Of a stretch of DNA of 64,000 nucleotides, positions 42,863-55,591 are shown piece by piece. The first letter of the stretch is position 1. Each line of letters begins with the position of its first letter. The DNA lies in the NCBI RefSeq assembly GCF_020283565.1, contig NC_060062.1, positions 29,634,251-29,698,250 of the forward strand, written 5' to 3'. A program made the translations under genes and the position numbers. The DNA is from Trifolium pratense (Eukaryota > Streptophyta > Magnoliopsida > Fabales > Fabaceae). Below the pieces are notes generated by a model, which was not told the origin of the DNA, did no database searches, and saw nothing but the letters and a program-made list of their open reading frames with translations.

Positions 42863-45179
42863 CTAGGGATAAACCCGTGCGTTGCACGGGTTCGATTAAA
42901 ATATATAATTAAAATATTTTTATAAATAAAAAATAATAATTGTGATAAGTATAATCATATATAGTTAAAAGATAGACATTAATTTAAAATATGATTATAT
43001 TTAATATTAGTATATAAGTATAAATTTTTTAAAAAAAAGTTGTTTAGAAATATGAGATTTTTCATTAATTTATATCGTAGTTTTGTTTATAATTTAATGT
43101 AATAGATCTCTTATAATATTTTAGAATCATATTTTATTTTAATAGTGTAATCGTATAAGATCTTAGTTTTTTTTATATGAATTGCAACTGTATAGTCACA
43201 TGTACCACTTTGCTTTTTATTTTTGATGTATTTTTTTTCCAATAAGATCTTAGTTTGGATGTTGATTTTCTTTATAAGATCTTAGTTTATTTTTGTTATA
43301 AATGTGAATATTTTTTGTTGCCAATATATAAGTTTGGATGATGATTTCATATATATGAATTTAGGCTTAGTTATTTGGCTCAGGTAAAGAAAGTTTATTA
43401 TTTTAGAAGAATTTCACATGTCATCTTATTATTTGCTTTAAAAAATGTTATATTTTTCTTACAAACATCTCACTATTTTATTTTGAGCCGTAACTTAAAC
43501 ATTTTTTTAACACTTTATAGAATATGTACTTATTTTATTTAAATATTTGCATTATTATTTAAATCAAATCAATAATTTTGGAATTTTTAGTGAATTTCAG
43601 ATCACATGCACACACTATATGTAAAGAATGAGATTATCTAAATCACCTTATTATTTTGCATGTAATTATGTTTTAATATCTACGGTTTCTACAATTTCTA
43701 AAATTTATTTTGACGTATGAGCATCAACAATTTATATAGTTGATGATTTTTCATCTTAATCTTGAAAAATTATAACTATTTACTCTACCCCTTCACACAA
43801 TTTAAGGTCTCTCAGATTTATAAAAAAGACGATTCTTGGTCTGATAATAAATTGTTTCTATTGAAGTTTCTTCTCAAACATTCACCTGGTAGAATATTTA
43901 TATCCCATATTTTATTGGTCAAAAATTTTCATAATGTTTTTAGCTAGCGGTTTTATTTATCTTCTTTTTACTATGCTTAATTCATTTTTTTTTATCTTTC
44001 ATTTTTTTTAATGATTTTTTTGTCCCCTCATTTTTTTTTGTCTTTTGCTATTGAATAATTTTTATTCGGGTTTTCAGTATAGTTTAGTAGTGCTTATTAG
44101 AATGCAATACTCTTTTTTTATAGAGGGGTACTTTTTTTTTATAATACAAAGCAGTACTCTTAAATCATATTCTCAAAATATTATGCACAAAAAATTATTA
44201 GATCGAATTGTAGTCTTGCAAGATCTTAAAAGCAATATAAAAGATACAATTTATAAATCCAGTAACCTGGTTACACATGAAAATTATTAGAGTTAATGTC
44301 TTGAAAGATTTTGAGAACGTATAAAAAATTGAAATTTATAAACAATAAAAGACATATATGTAAACTAATATAATTTTTTAATCATTGAATAACGTAACTG
44401 ATATTCAAGAGATTGACTCATCAACTACCACAAAAACCAATACTTGAAATGTAACCATCAACCCATAAGGTATTCAATGCAAAAAGTTATTTCATTCTAA
44501 TAGAAGGTGAATAATATGTAACCTTTGAATAATGAATAAGAATAGTAAATGTCATTATATATACATAGTATATTTTTTATGTTGAGCATACATATAATTT
44601 ATATATACATACTTTAGTGACGTATTTTCATTTTTTTTCTTTTATAATTTTGATCCTCTTTTTTTATTTTAGCACCATTAATTTACATTATTTGTTACTT
44701 ATTAATTTCCAATACTTCCAAGGTATGCATAGATATAATATACCATATATAAACGTAATATTATAGGTTACTTGCATTTTATTTTTTACAATATTTGCAT
44801 TTGTTTTAAACCCATTATAATCTGCCTAGATATAATTTATGTTAGTCTCAAGACCAATGATTTGGATGATGAAATGGACACAAAATAAATTTTAGAGTAA
44901 TGTTTAAATATAGCTAGAGAAAATTTTCTCTAAAGCATGCTACATAGGCAAAAATATGGAGGCTTCAAAATAACCAAGAGTAAAATACACATCTTGTTGA
45001 AGACGAACCGTCACATACATGTTATTGGTCATATATCTAGCTCCAAAAAATGCATGTTGATTTTGACCGCACACATAACTCCATTATAGAAAAACGTAAT
45101 CCACAATTATTAGAAGACATAATTCATAATGATTATGAATGAAAAATGTAGAACATAAAGACGGTTGTAGTTTTAGCAC

Positions 45180-45196
45180 TTTTTTTTTTACCAGAA
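45180..45196 (-). mobile_element. Micro-insertion: poly(A) tail with 11-bp target duplication
   Basis: agttttagcac occurs at 45169-45179 and 45197-45207, flanking ttttttttttaccagaa. On the minus strand this is ttctggt plus poly(A). Same architecture as at 2510 and 35223. Confidence 0.65.
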
Positions 45197-45386
45197 AGTT
45201 TTAGCACATATACAATGTAATATCCACAATATTATGAAATAAAATAATGGAAAAAGATTTGGTTAATCTAAATATATAGTGACTTCAGCTTCAATCCTAT
45301 AAGAAAAGCCAATGAAAAATTTGAAGAGTATCATCAAATAGTTGTTTGAATAAAGCGATGATGATCCAAAATCAATTTTTTTTATT

Positions 45387-45387
<1 letters not shown>

Positions 45388-45450
<63 letters not shown>
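45388..45450. repeat. (GATA)n microsatellite
   Basis: About 15 uninterrupted GATA units. Likely length-polymorphic. Confidence 0.97.
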
Positions 45451-45451
<1 letters not shown>

Positions 45452-46340
45452 AAGTTGTAGAATTGTAAAAGTTATATTATTTATTTATTCACCTAGAATA
45501 AGAAGTTGCATGAAATTTTTTAGAGGTGTCAAATCATCACAATGCTTGCTTAATAGATAGAAGATAGATAAATAGATTTGAAAATTGAAAATAAATACAA
45601 TATTCTAACAATTACTTAAAGCTTGCAACTGTGGAACAAAACACTAAATGACCATTTTCAACCTGAAAAAAGATAGAGATAATTAAAAAAGTTATTAGAT
45701 ATGATGTCTTATAAGATCATAAGAGCAATCAAACAATTATAATTTACAAACTTAAATGAAAGACAATTATCTCATACCTATGTATATCAATTTCTTAAAC
45801 ATTGAGTCGCATGCTTGGGAATGTAACTATATATATATATAGAAACACACACTAATGAATTTATGTAATCTTTAAAATATACTCATAACGCAAAAAAATG
45901 AGAGTTTGAAACGATGATACTTAGCTTGTTGAAGTTCCTTTGAGCAAGAAACACATTTCAGTACAAAGAGGTTGATAGATTAAAGAATGAACACACAAAA
46001 TGAGTATTACAATTGCATGATGTGAGAAAGTGGATAGGTTATTGCATATTTATATAGGATACTACTCAACTACAAATATGTTTAATTTTTGTAAACGTTT
46101 TTTATATATGAAAAGTTGTGCTCTTTCAAGTTCCAGAGGATTAACACAATCATAAATTATATGAACAATTTCCGTTTTGTTTTAGGAGTATTTAATTTTA
46201 GTTGGTCCCTTTTAATTTAATTTTTCATTTTTTCATTTTTTAGTATTGATATATCCTTTTGTAAGCAATTTTATTAGATGTGCCACATCATCACAATGAA
46301 GGCTTTGGAGCAACTCAACCTTCCTTTTACTAGTAAAAGA

Positions 46341-48023
46341 TTATAGAAAGAAAGAAATCACGCAGAGAAGAAAAACGCAAAGAAGAAAGAGGCAAAAATT
46401 AGGGTTCCTGAATCAAAGTTGCAATTGAAGACCAGAGTCGCACGAACTCAAGAAGCAGTCTCAACCGTCGATTCCTACACGAAACCGTACGCGAAAAACA
46501 GATTCAATCGTAGTCGTTGATTCCTACACGAAACAACACACGGAATTGAGATGAACAAAAACAAACAGTAGAAGAACTCACAAAGAAGAACTATGCGATT
46601 TGAAGAAGATGAACAAGTTTTTCTTCTTTGCGTGTTTTTTTTTCTTTCTATAATATTTGATAAATTTTTTTATATCTAATATATTAATTTTTTTTGTAAG
46701 TATATTAAGTTTCTATTTCTATTTTTCAACTTTTTTTTAAAATCTGACATGTTATTTTCTGTTTTTCTATTTTTAAATGAAAATGACATGTTAATTCCAC
46801 GTCGTCAAAAATCGTAGTCAGCATCTGCCAAATCATCAATTACTTGACATGTCAACCAAAAATTCACCTCAAAGACCTTTTTAAAAATTTTGGTATTTTG
46901 CAGAGACTAAAATCAAACTTTTTATTTTGCAGGGGCTAAAATTAAAACAAGTCGTAATTGCAGGGACCTTTTTTATATTGAAGCCTACAGATTATATACA
47001 GACACATTTGATGAGTTAGATTGGGATATGTTTGTTTGAACCCTCCATTCTTCACATCTCTATACTTAAAGATCTTCTATTCTTACCCCTAGACTATTGG
47101 GATATGTGAATAAATTTGTCTTTATTTTATACTAACAATTTATTAAAATTGGATTTTTTTTTTCACGATGATATGCGAGATTAAACCATTCTTATTTTTT
47201 GTAAGAATTTACACTGACGTTGTGTATTTTTTAAACTCTTTTAAAATATAAAAAAATGTTCATTCCATTGTAAAATTTACTTTTTTATTTTTATTTTCTT
47301 AATAAGTACCCGAAAGACTCTCTCTCTTAAAACACTTGTGTCGGCCCTAATTTTTTTTCTTTGAGTTCTCTTCTTCCTCTACCGGTTAGAGGATGGTTTT
47401 AGGTCTTTTTCTTGCCTAAAATCACCTCTCTACATCTTTTTTTCCTTACTTTTAGTCTAAATAAGTGATTTTGACATTGAGTCTTTTAGTTGCAGAATCA
47501 GAAGTATGGAGATTCTTGTGACTTTAAATTTATCATATTATTTGTAGGCATTTTGCCGTTGTATGATATTAACTTGGATGTTATGAGTTTGCTCGTAGAT
47601 TTATCCTTTTTATTTTTAGTGATGTTGAATTTGTATTTGCATCTGATTTAGTCTATCGATTATTGAAATGAATATTGAATATCATTATTTTTAATATAAA
47701 AAAACAAAAAAAAGTACCCGAAAGACAACACTTGTTAACATAACCCTAAAATAAAATTAAATATGATGACTCTGAATTAAGATTATTTAATAATCCTGAA
47801 ATCAATTAATACATAGTGATTAATGCATTATGCACACAGAACTTTTTTACCATACTTTAAATAATTTAATAATCATGAAATCAATTAATACATAATTAAT
47901 ACATAGCGATTAATGCATTATACACACAGAACTTTTTTACCATACTTTAAATAGTAGTATAGTACTGTATATTAGAGAGTTGACTCTCGAACGCTGAGAC
48001 ATTAATATATCACCATATTATAC
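46341..48023. other. Intergenic DNA with local duplication
   Basis: 46370-46600 looks like a 5' leader (ttagggttcctg, ccgtcgattcctacacg repeated) without a following gene. 46880-46990 has the tgcagagactaaaat/tgcaggggctaaaat repeat typical of dispersed elements. About 47784-47951 is a tandem duplication containing gattaatgcattat and acttttttaccatacttt twice. Confidence 0.5.
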
Positions 48024-48031
48024 GTGAAGTA

Positions 48032-48682
48032 CAGTGGCGGAACTAGAAAAAATATCGTGGGTGAGCCGAAAAATAGTCAATCTATTTTCAAATTGAATTT
48101 TTTGCTCTTCTATTTTCACATGTTACTATTTTGGTACCAACAAACTATATTTTTACTCTAAAAATTGTGATTTTTGGCTATAAAGGTGATTTATTGTCTC
48201 CAACATTGAATCTAAAGATGAAATATCAAATTTGAGACCAAAATTCACAATTTTTTCCCATTAAAATTCGCTAATTTTACAGCAAAAAAGTAATAAAAAA
48301 ATATTTAGATAGGACTAAAATTGCAACAAATGTGAAAATATGGGACTTTAAAAATTTAATATTAATTAAACATATTTTTTATGTCATTTCATATTTATAT
48401 ACGCTAGTTCAACTGCTAATTTTATCTATTATTATAAATTCAATTAATTATGAACTAACATTTACACTAATACTTGAACTAATATGTGTACCGAATTACT
48501 TATAGTCATCAATAATATACTCTAAATTAATATTTATATTAATATTTGTACATATATATACCGGGTGACTTAAAATCATTAATAATATATTTAAATTAAT
48601 ATCCTACATATAAAAAAAAATTATTTTTTGAGGGTGGGGGTGGGCCGCGGCCCACCTCAGCCCACCCCTAGGTCCGCAGCTG
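48032..48682. mobile_element. hAT-type non-autonomous element, copy C (651 bp)
   Basis: Ends cagtggcggaactag and ctaggtccgcagctg. The perfect 8-bp target duplication is gtgaagta (48024-48031, 48683-48690). Nearly the same sequence as copy B. It lies 51 bases beyond the stop codon of the cis-prenyltransferase, i.e. probably in its 3'UTR. Confidence 0.9.
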
Positions 48683-48733
48683 GTGAAGTACTTTGTATTA
48701 TTTGGACTCCTTTTCCTAGAAAACGTAAAGTAG

Positions 48734-50527
48734 TTAAGACAAAAAACCGTAACGTCTTTGTCTTTGCTGAAACGACTTTAAGGCCTCTACAAATTCATCT
48801 TTCCCAAAATCTGGCCAAAGTTTTTTATGAAAGAAAAATTCTGTATATGCCAATTGCCATAACAAGAAATTACTAACCCTAAGTTCTCCGCTTGTCCGGA
48901 TTAATAAATCCGGATAAGGAAGTTCGGTACAATTTGTCTTCAATTCTTTTTCAACTATGTTTTCATTAATGTCTTCCAAATGAATAATGCCATCTTGCAC
49001 TTTTTTGGCTACACTTTTACATGCTTGTACTATATCATATTTTCCACCATATAGTTAATTGCCATAATAAGATGGAGTCTTGAGTTATCCTTAGTCTTCT
49101 CTTCAATAATAGTTATAGTTTTCTGTAGAGACTTTGGGAGCTTTGATGTATCTCCAATCACGGTTATTTTAATTCTTTCTCTATTATAAGAAAAGAATTA
49201 CAAATTAATTACAAAGTGTGACAAAATAGTTGTTGGTCTAACTAAGATCAATTGATAGAAGTAGCAAAAAAGAAAGAAAATAAAAATATTTGGTTATAAT
49301 TATGCGATAAAAATAAAAATGGAACTAGTAGTGGTCGTGGTTTGGTACTTCATGATTGCTTCAATTTCAGAATTTGCTGTTCTTTCAAAGAGGCTGAACA
49401 AAAAATCAACTTCCAACTGCACCACCAATCAAAACTCAGGAGAAGAACAAAAGAAATAAATCACGTGCCATTAAAAAAAAACTCACAAAAACTATCTCTA
49501 AGTTACTAAAAATTAATATCTAAATTACTTAATAGAAAAATCGTTGTTTTCTATTTTTTACAAAGAAAATTACTATTCTTTTAATTCGTAAGAAACGGAT
49601 GTTAACGGTAGACTCAACTACAAGAAGATTCTAAGAATTTATAGTAGGAAAATACTAACGAATGTCATGAAGTCAATCTTTAGGCATTTTTTTTTGGCAT
49701 AAACTGAGTATCGTCTGCACGTAATTACAGAGACTAATCATTCAGTCATTCTTTAAGTATCTTAAATAGTACTCATAAGTTGTTGTGAAATATTTATGAA
49801 AATGTGTGAAGTCAACACATTGAAAATTGAAATGGTTCAATTTTTCTTAAATATACTTTGCTTAAATAAAATGCTTAAAAATTATTCAGTCAAGTAGAGT
49901 AAGCCACTCCACCTTTTGTAAAAAATCTTGAATACAAAAATATCCCTAAATTGTTTTTTTGAGGTAAAAAAAATAATCCATAAATTGATAGTATTATACT
50001 ATATGTTTTATTTTCTAATAATTTTTTATTATCCTGAACAATTTCTCAAAAATAAATTTTTTTAAAAATACTTTTTTTATATATCGAAATATAATAAAAA
50101 ATGGTCAAAATAATTGATATATTTGGTTTAAATTTTAATACATTAACTTTCTTTAACTTAATATTTTTATATTTTATTACAAAGATAATATATTTAAATG
50201 AAATTGATAAATAATCTAAATGTAAATAATATTTTATTTGAGAGGAAGTAACTAAAAAAATATGAAATTATAACCTTTGGACGAAGCAAATTTTCAGTAG
50301 AAAATGCGAAAACGTATAACAGTGAGAACCTTTATTCCCCAACTTTTTTTTTTACTACCTTTTATTACCCAACATAAACATAGTTTTACAACCATTCTCA
50401 ACGGCGGCACTAAGGCTACATGTCCCTCTGACGGTGGTAACCCTCTCATTTTCGCCCACCTCCTATTCCCGTCCATAATCACCGCCACATGCTTCGGCAT
50501 TAGCTCCTCCCTCAGCTCTGCGGGCAT
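48734..50527 (-). pseudogene. cis-prenyltransferase (dehydrodolichyl diphosphate synthase-like), frameshifted
   Basis: Three exons on the minus strand: 50527-50275, 49416-49349 and 49180-48734 (GT-AG). The family condenses isopentenyl diphosphate onto an allylic primer in cis for dolichol or related chains. Exon 1 starts MPAELREELMPKHVAVIMDG and holds the catalytic HVAVIMDGNRRWAK. A ~30-nt insertion at about 50345-50375 adds VIKGSKKKSW, and a 4-nt excess after VLTV shifts the frame before VFAFSTEN. FSTENLLRPK has Leu where Trp is usual. Exon 2 is LEVDFLFSLFERTANSEIEAIMK. Exon 3 has IKITVIGDTSKLPKSLQKT, a 2-nt excess at about 49050 just before [11 protein letters not shown], then the intact substrate motif [15 protein letters not shown] and the stop. 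Two frameshifts make a product unlikely unless they are assembly errors. Confidence 0.8.
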
Positions 50528-50579
50528 TGGCTTCGATTCCAGCAAGTCTTCGTATGGGGAAGCTATTCTTTCCGCCTCA

Positions 50580-51236
50580 TCTCAACCGTTTAATCAAATT
50601 AATCATACGGCTCAAAATATTTTATTTTAAAAAAATTAAATTATCCAAGAAAACATCACGTGACCTTTTCATTCCTTTCTATCTCTTGGGGTTTTGCCGC
50701 CGGCATACGTCGTCATCACGTAGTAATAAGTGGTTTTCTCATGACCATGTATGTTCATTACTCATGGATACCAATATGCCATCGCCACTTTATCTTTGTG
50801 TCAAGAATTTTTTTGAGGAGAAAGAACAAAAACCAAAAATCATAAAATTGGAGACGGAAAACACTCGCATATAAGAATATGCAATAAAATTGGGATGCAC
50901 CCTTTCCGGTGGTTAAGCGAGGAAGACGGTAACGAAAAGATCTCCATCAAAACGATACACGACTGTGAACGGCGATGCTTCTTGTGGCCTATTATAAACA
51001 ACGAATTGTGACAATGGTTCAATAACAATTGGTAGCAAGTTGTCGGCCATGGTGCAGGTCCTCTCTGCCATTGATGTTGACGGTGAGTCGAAGAAGAAAT
51101 TTGGATTGACAGGGTAAGAGGAAAGATACTATAATCTCAATTCTCAAAGATGTAAGTTTGGAGAGAAGGTCACGTGCCAGGTGTTAATTGAATAAATCTA
51201 AGCCGTGTGATTAATTGATTTAAACGGTTGAGATTT
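50580..51236. repeat. Inverted repeat pair flanking 0.6 kb
   Basis: atctcaaccgtttaatcaaa at about 50578 is mirrored by the complement of ttgatttaaacggttgagat near 51217-51236; the arms are about 36 bp with a few mismatches. This could be the ends of an old inverted-repeat element upstream of the cis-prenyltransferase exon 1. No target duplication was found. Confidence 0.4.
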
Positions 51237-52613
51237 GGTGTCAAATGTGTCGACAAATCCGGTCTCATGATAAATTATACAGCACATAATATGATAACAC
51301 CTCAAAATAAAACGAGCAACTTGGTCACGCATCATAAAATGGGTGCTTCTATGATGCAGTCCATTTTTGAATTGTTTTGGTGCAGTCCATTTTTTTACCA
51401 ATAGAATTTAATTTAATTTAATTTAATTTAATTCACACATCAGCGTAAGTCCATGTTGAGTTTCTTTTTTTTAATAAACTTTTGTTTATTGCATATGAGT
51501 CCTCCATCAAGTAAAAAATACAAATCAAAAGAATTTTTATTTGAATTTAAAATCATTTACAAACATAAAATATACAAATCATTTACAATTTTTATTTATC
51601 ATTTTTAACATTCTCATTTGTGACGTTTATTTTAGTTGTAATTTTTATTTTAATTGATTTACGACTCCATTAAAATTAAAAAGAAAAATCAATCAAGAGA
51701 AAACATACAAAAATTAACAAAGAAATACAAGCATTCTTAGAAAATCAAATCTAAATAGCAGAGCGGTGCCGCTGCAACATTCGTTTACTCCTTATTTCCA
51801 GAATCTCGACTCTGTCTCCACAGCTTCTTCTTCTTCTTCGGTGTTGACTGTTGAGTCACTTCTCATCTCTCTAATTTAATTCTCTTATTTCTGTTAGATC
51901 AACTAGACCATCACATTCACATCCCTAATTGCAATGTAATCGTGATGGATTGGTGGGTGGGTGTGTCACGTAGAAACAATTACTATTTCCATTTACAGGA
52001 GTGTCTGTAAACAATTGATTTACGTGACGTGTTCTACTTTGCAGGTTTGGTTGTGCATGCAAAAGTAAGTTTGTGTGCTCAAGTTGCTATTTCCATTTAC
52101 AGACACTTTTGTTGTGGTCACTATTCGAGCTCTAAACGTTATTAGACACGTCTCAGGTACAAAATATTAGTATTTATGTCAATTCTTTTATGCAATTAAT
52201 TTTTTTGGACATTGTTAGTTGAGCATTTAAAACGAATGAAAATGACATTTAGGTTGTTGACAAAATAGTTTGAGGTTCATATTTGGATTACTGTATACTA
52301 TTTCGACGTCTCCAAATGCAAACTTTGCTGTCCTACCTAAAAATTCAAACACATATAAATCAGTTTCCCTTGAAAGTACAGCAAAATTGTACTCGTTGAC
52401 CAAACAACAAAACCAAAATACCAAATTGTACTAACATTAAAGTCCCTCAAGATTAATAGTAGTATTATTCATCCAGTTCATTATTTTACTTTTGGGTATC
52501 TATGATATTATTATAAAGTTTTTCACCATCGATAGTAGTGACTAATTTTCGTCGACGAACCTCTAGGGCACAAGTTGAATTATTTCATTCCAACCAAATT
52601 TTCTTTATATGGA

Positions 52614-52655
<42 letters not shown>

Positions 52656-53315
52656 CAGCTTAAAAATATTTTAGATCTAAATTAACAAGGTGCACCTTTT
52701 TACTTCGGACAATAATACTCTTCTTTCACAATTTCAAGTAAACTTAAAATAAAGGATAATTTTGTACATTTATAAAAAAAACACAGCAAAACAGTTTTTC
52801 TTTCCTTAAAACTATCAAACTGTTTTTTATAATTTCTCACATGTAAATCAAGACGTTTCTCCCAACGGACAAGGATTGCATAATCATGCTGCCTTTGGGC
52901 AAATCCTGTCCTTTTGATCAATCGAATGAACCATAGCATGCCACGTGTCCATCTTCCTTCTTACCATCATCGATGTTGCTCCTTCACGCACAAATCATGT
53001 ACTATATACATGGCATGGGTGATTGCCTTACGGATAGACATTTCGGTAGTAGAAATTTTGATGTTTGCCATTTTGGGTATCCAAGCTGATTGAGCATTCT
53101 GAAATTTTCAACGAAAAAAAAAAGAAGCTGTAATAATTAAATACAAAAAAGGAAAGAAAAGAAGGGTAAAAAAAGAATCATTTAATTTATTAATAGAATC
53201 TTGTGATTTTATAAGTGACTAATTAATAACTATCCGATCAAAATAAAATCAATGGATATTAATGAGGGTAATTATTTTAAAATTACAACCGGTGTAATTT
53301 GATTCGTTCCTATTA
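51237..53315. other. Intergenic DNA with microsatellites
   Basis: (AATTT)n at about 51404-51433 and (TA)n at 52615-52653. A CTTCTTCTT-rich leader-like stretch at 51780-51850 has no recognisable following gene. No other feature. Confidence 0.5.
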
Positions 53316-54080
53316 GGGTGTACATGGGTTGGGCAAATCCGGTCGACCCGGTCAAATCCACCCAACCCAATCCAAAAAAGTGGGTTGGGTCGGGCAAGTG
53401 GGTGGATATGGATTTCAAAAATGAAAAACCCATTAAAAAAATCGGGTTTCGGGTAAAACCGGACCCAACCCAAAAAACCCACTAACCCACTAGTGCTATG
53501 TTTCTTGAATTTTTTTTTATCAAAATACTAAAGATTTTTTCATTTGATTATTAAATATTTTTACATTGAAAATGAGTTATACTATTTTTTACGAAAATAA
53601 AAAAGATTGAATAATTTTTATAAACAAATATGATAACTTTTCGCATTATTTTTTTAAAATTTTAAAAAATTGAATAATTTTCATAAACAAATATAGTGAT
53701 TCATGGTTTAGTCATTTTATATTAAAAAAAGCAAAAAAATCATTTAGATAACACGCTATCCAGCCCGTAAATTAGTAGATTTACACAAAAAAATGGGTGA
53801 TTATTTTTTATAGTGAAAAAAAGTTACCCTATTTTTCAAGAAGATACATTGATTGAGTTATTTTTTATGAGAAACTATGATGATTCAATATTTAGATATT
53901 TAATAAAAAAAATAGAAAAATAATTTGGGTAACCCACAATCCAACCCGGAAATTAGTGGATTTACCCAACCCGGCCCAATGTTATAACGGGTGGTTATTT
54001 TACTAAACCCAACCCGGAGTACCATATGTGGTTTGGGTTTTGGTTTTGGCCAAACCCAACCCAATCCGGCCCACGTACAC
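53316..54080. mobile_element. Inverted-repeat element rich in CCCAACCC
   Basis: The left end agggtgtacatgggttggg and the complement of the right end (aggggtgtacgtgggcc) pair, and cccaaccc/gggttggg words cluster within 200 bp of both ends. A target duplication was not found. It abuts a Stowaway-like element at its right end. Confidence 0.55.
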
Positions 54081-54082
54081 CC

Positions 54083-54362
54083 CTCCGTCCAATATTATAA
54101 AGAAAAAAAAATCATTTTTTTATGTTCCAAATTATAAGCAAAAAAAATCAACTTTTATCATTTTCAAGATAGACTTTTACTTAATTTACTCTCTCTATTC
54201 TTTTCCACATAATCAATAACCAATAAAAACTCTTTTTACATCTTCTCATGAAACTTATTTCAACAAAAACACAAAAACTCGTCCTTGAAATTATTATATT
54301 TTACTTTTCTTAATAAGTGTGAAAATATTTTTTTTGCTTATATTATGGGACGGATAGAGTAT
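54083..54362. mobile_element. Stowaway-like MITE
   Basis: ctccgtccaatattataaag on the left and ttatattatgggacggatag on the right are the terminal repeats typical of plant Stowaway (Tc1/mariner) MITEs. The outermost left bases are missing where it meets the previous element. Confidence 0.6.
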
Positions 54363-54797
54363 TATATATGAGGAGAGATCAAATTAAACTGCTGTCATTT
54401 TTAAAAAGTTACACTAATTAATATTCATTGATTTTATTTTGATCTAATGACTATTAAAGAGTCACTTATAAATTCACATGACTCTACTAATAAATTAAAA
54501 ATCTCATTTTTTTTTTTATTTTCTTACCTTCCTTTTTAACGTCATATCCTGATAAAAAAAAATTTCTTGCAACTTTCGACTTTGTTCACTCCTCATCAAC
54601 TTTGCTCAATCTTGAGTTATTCTTTTTTTTTCTTCTGAGTTTGACTTGTTATTTACTAGTACTTTTTTGGACATAACTTATCTAGTATTTTGGTTTTTAA
54701 TTTTGTGACTTTTCTCTCTGCTAAATATTGTTTTTAATTTCTACGAGTTACTATGGGAACATCTGTACTCATATTACATTGCTTGAGTGATTGCTTA

Positions 54798-55120
54798 ACA
54801 CCATCTCCAATGGTGAGTGTTTATTTTTTTAAGTATTAGTACCTAATAGGTACTCTCATTGGAGCAAAACACAAAGAGTACCTAATAGGTACTGGTTCTA
54901 CAATAAGAAGTGGTACCTATTTTATTTTTGTAGGTCCCATTTATAATGATGTATAGTTATTGGTGGAATGTGTTATTGGTGGAACTCGTTTAGAACTTTT
55001 TAAGAGATTTGGGTTAGAGGGATTGAGTACTTATTAGGTACTATTATTAAAAAAATTATAAATAAGTGATGTGTACACGTGGGGTCCAATTAAGTACTCA
55101 AAAATGAGTATCGGATGCTC
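54798..55120. mobile_element. Tourist-like foldback MITE
   Basis: The left end accatctccaatggtgagtg and the complement of the right end (gagcatccgatactcatttt) are loosely related. Palindromic gtacctaataggtac-type words occur several times inside (54838-54896, 55027-55041). Superfamily is uncertain. Confidence 0.4.
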
Positions 55121-55591
55121 TAATACAAAGTATATACTAACATATTGTAAATACATAAGAAACTACTACATTAATTGTATGCCATTTAATTTGTAAAACC
55201 AACGTATTTGATATTATGAAAAGACAAAGGGGTTATTCTCATTGATTACCAAAGTGCACCACATCACTTATATAGGTCAAGCACCTCATACAAGCAATGG
55301 GCTAAAGTACAACAAATTCATATTGGGCTTAAACACAAGCTAGGCCAAATATCTAACATATCTTCCCCTAATTGTATAACCATACAATTACAAAGAAAAG
55401 AAGAAAATACAATACAACAAAACACCCACATGCTAGGCCAAGCTAAGGCAAACACACTAGCAAGCAAAATAGTAGAATGCGTGCATGCCTTTGCCTGCAG
55501 GCAAGGCAGAGAGGACAACCAGTCAAGCAGGCAAGCCAGGCATGGCAGATATACTAAGTAGACAAGCAAGGCATCAAACAGTCTTCAACAC

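Larger units (their letters stand above)
42863..46340 (-). mobile_element. Probable non-autonomous Helitron (3.5 kb)
   Basis: On the minus strand the 3' end has the hairpin cccgtgc-aac-gcacggg (42874-42890), then a few bases and CTAG (42863-42866), followed by host T. The proposed 5' end is TCTTTTACTAGTAAAAGG at 46340, preceded by host A. This matches Helitron rules (A|TC..CTRR|T, 3' hairpin, no target duplication). No Rep/helicase frame exists inside. The left end is well supported; the right end is a best guess. Confidence 0.5.

Noticed and set aside
53316..54362. One single large element
   Set aside because: The right 280 bp has its own Stowaway-type ends, so two abutting elements are more likely.
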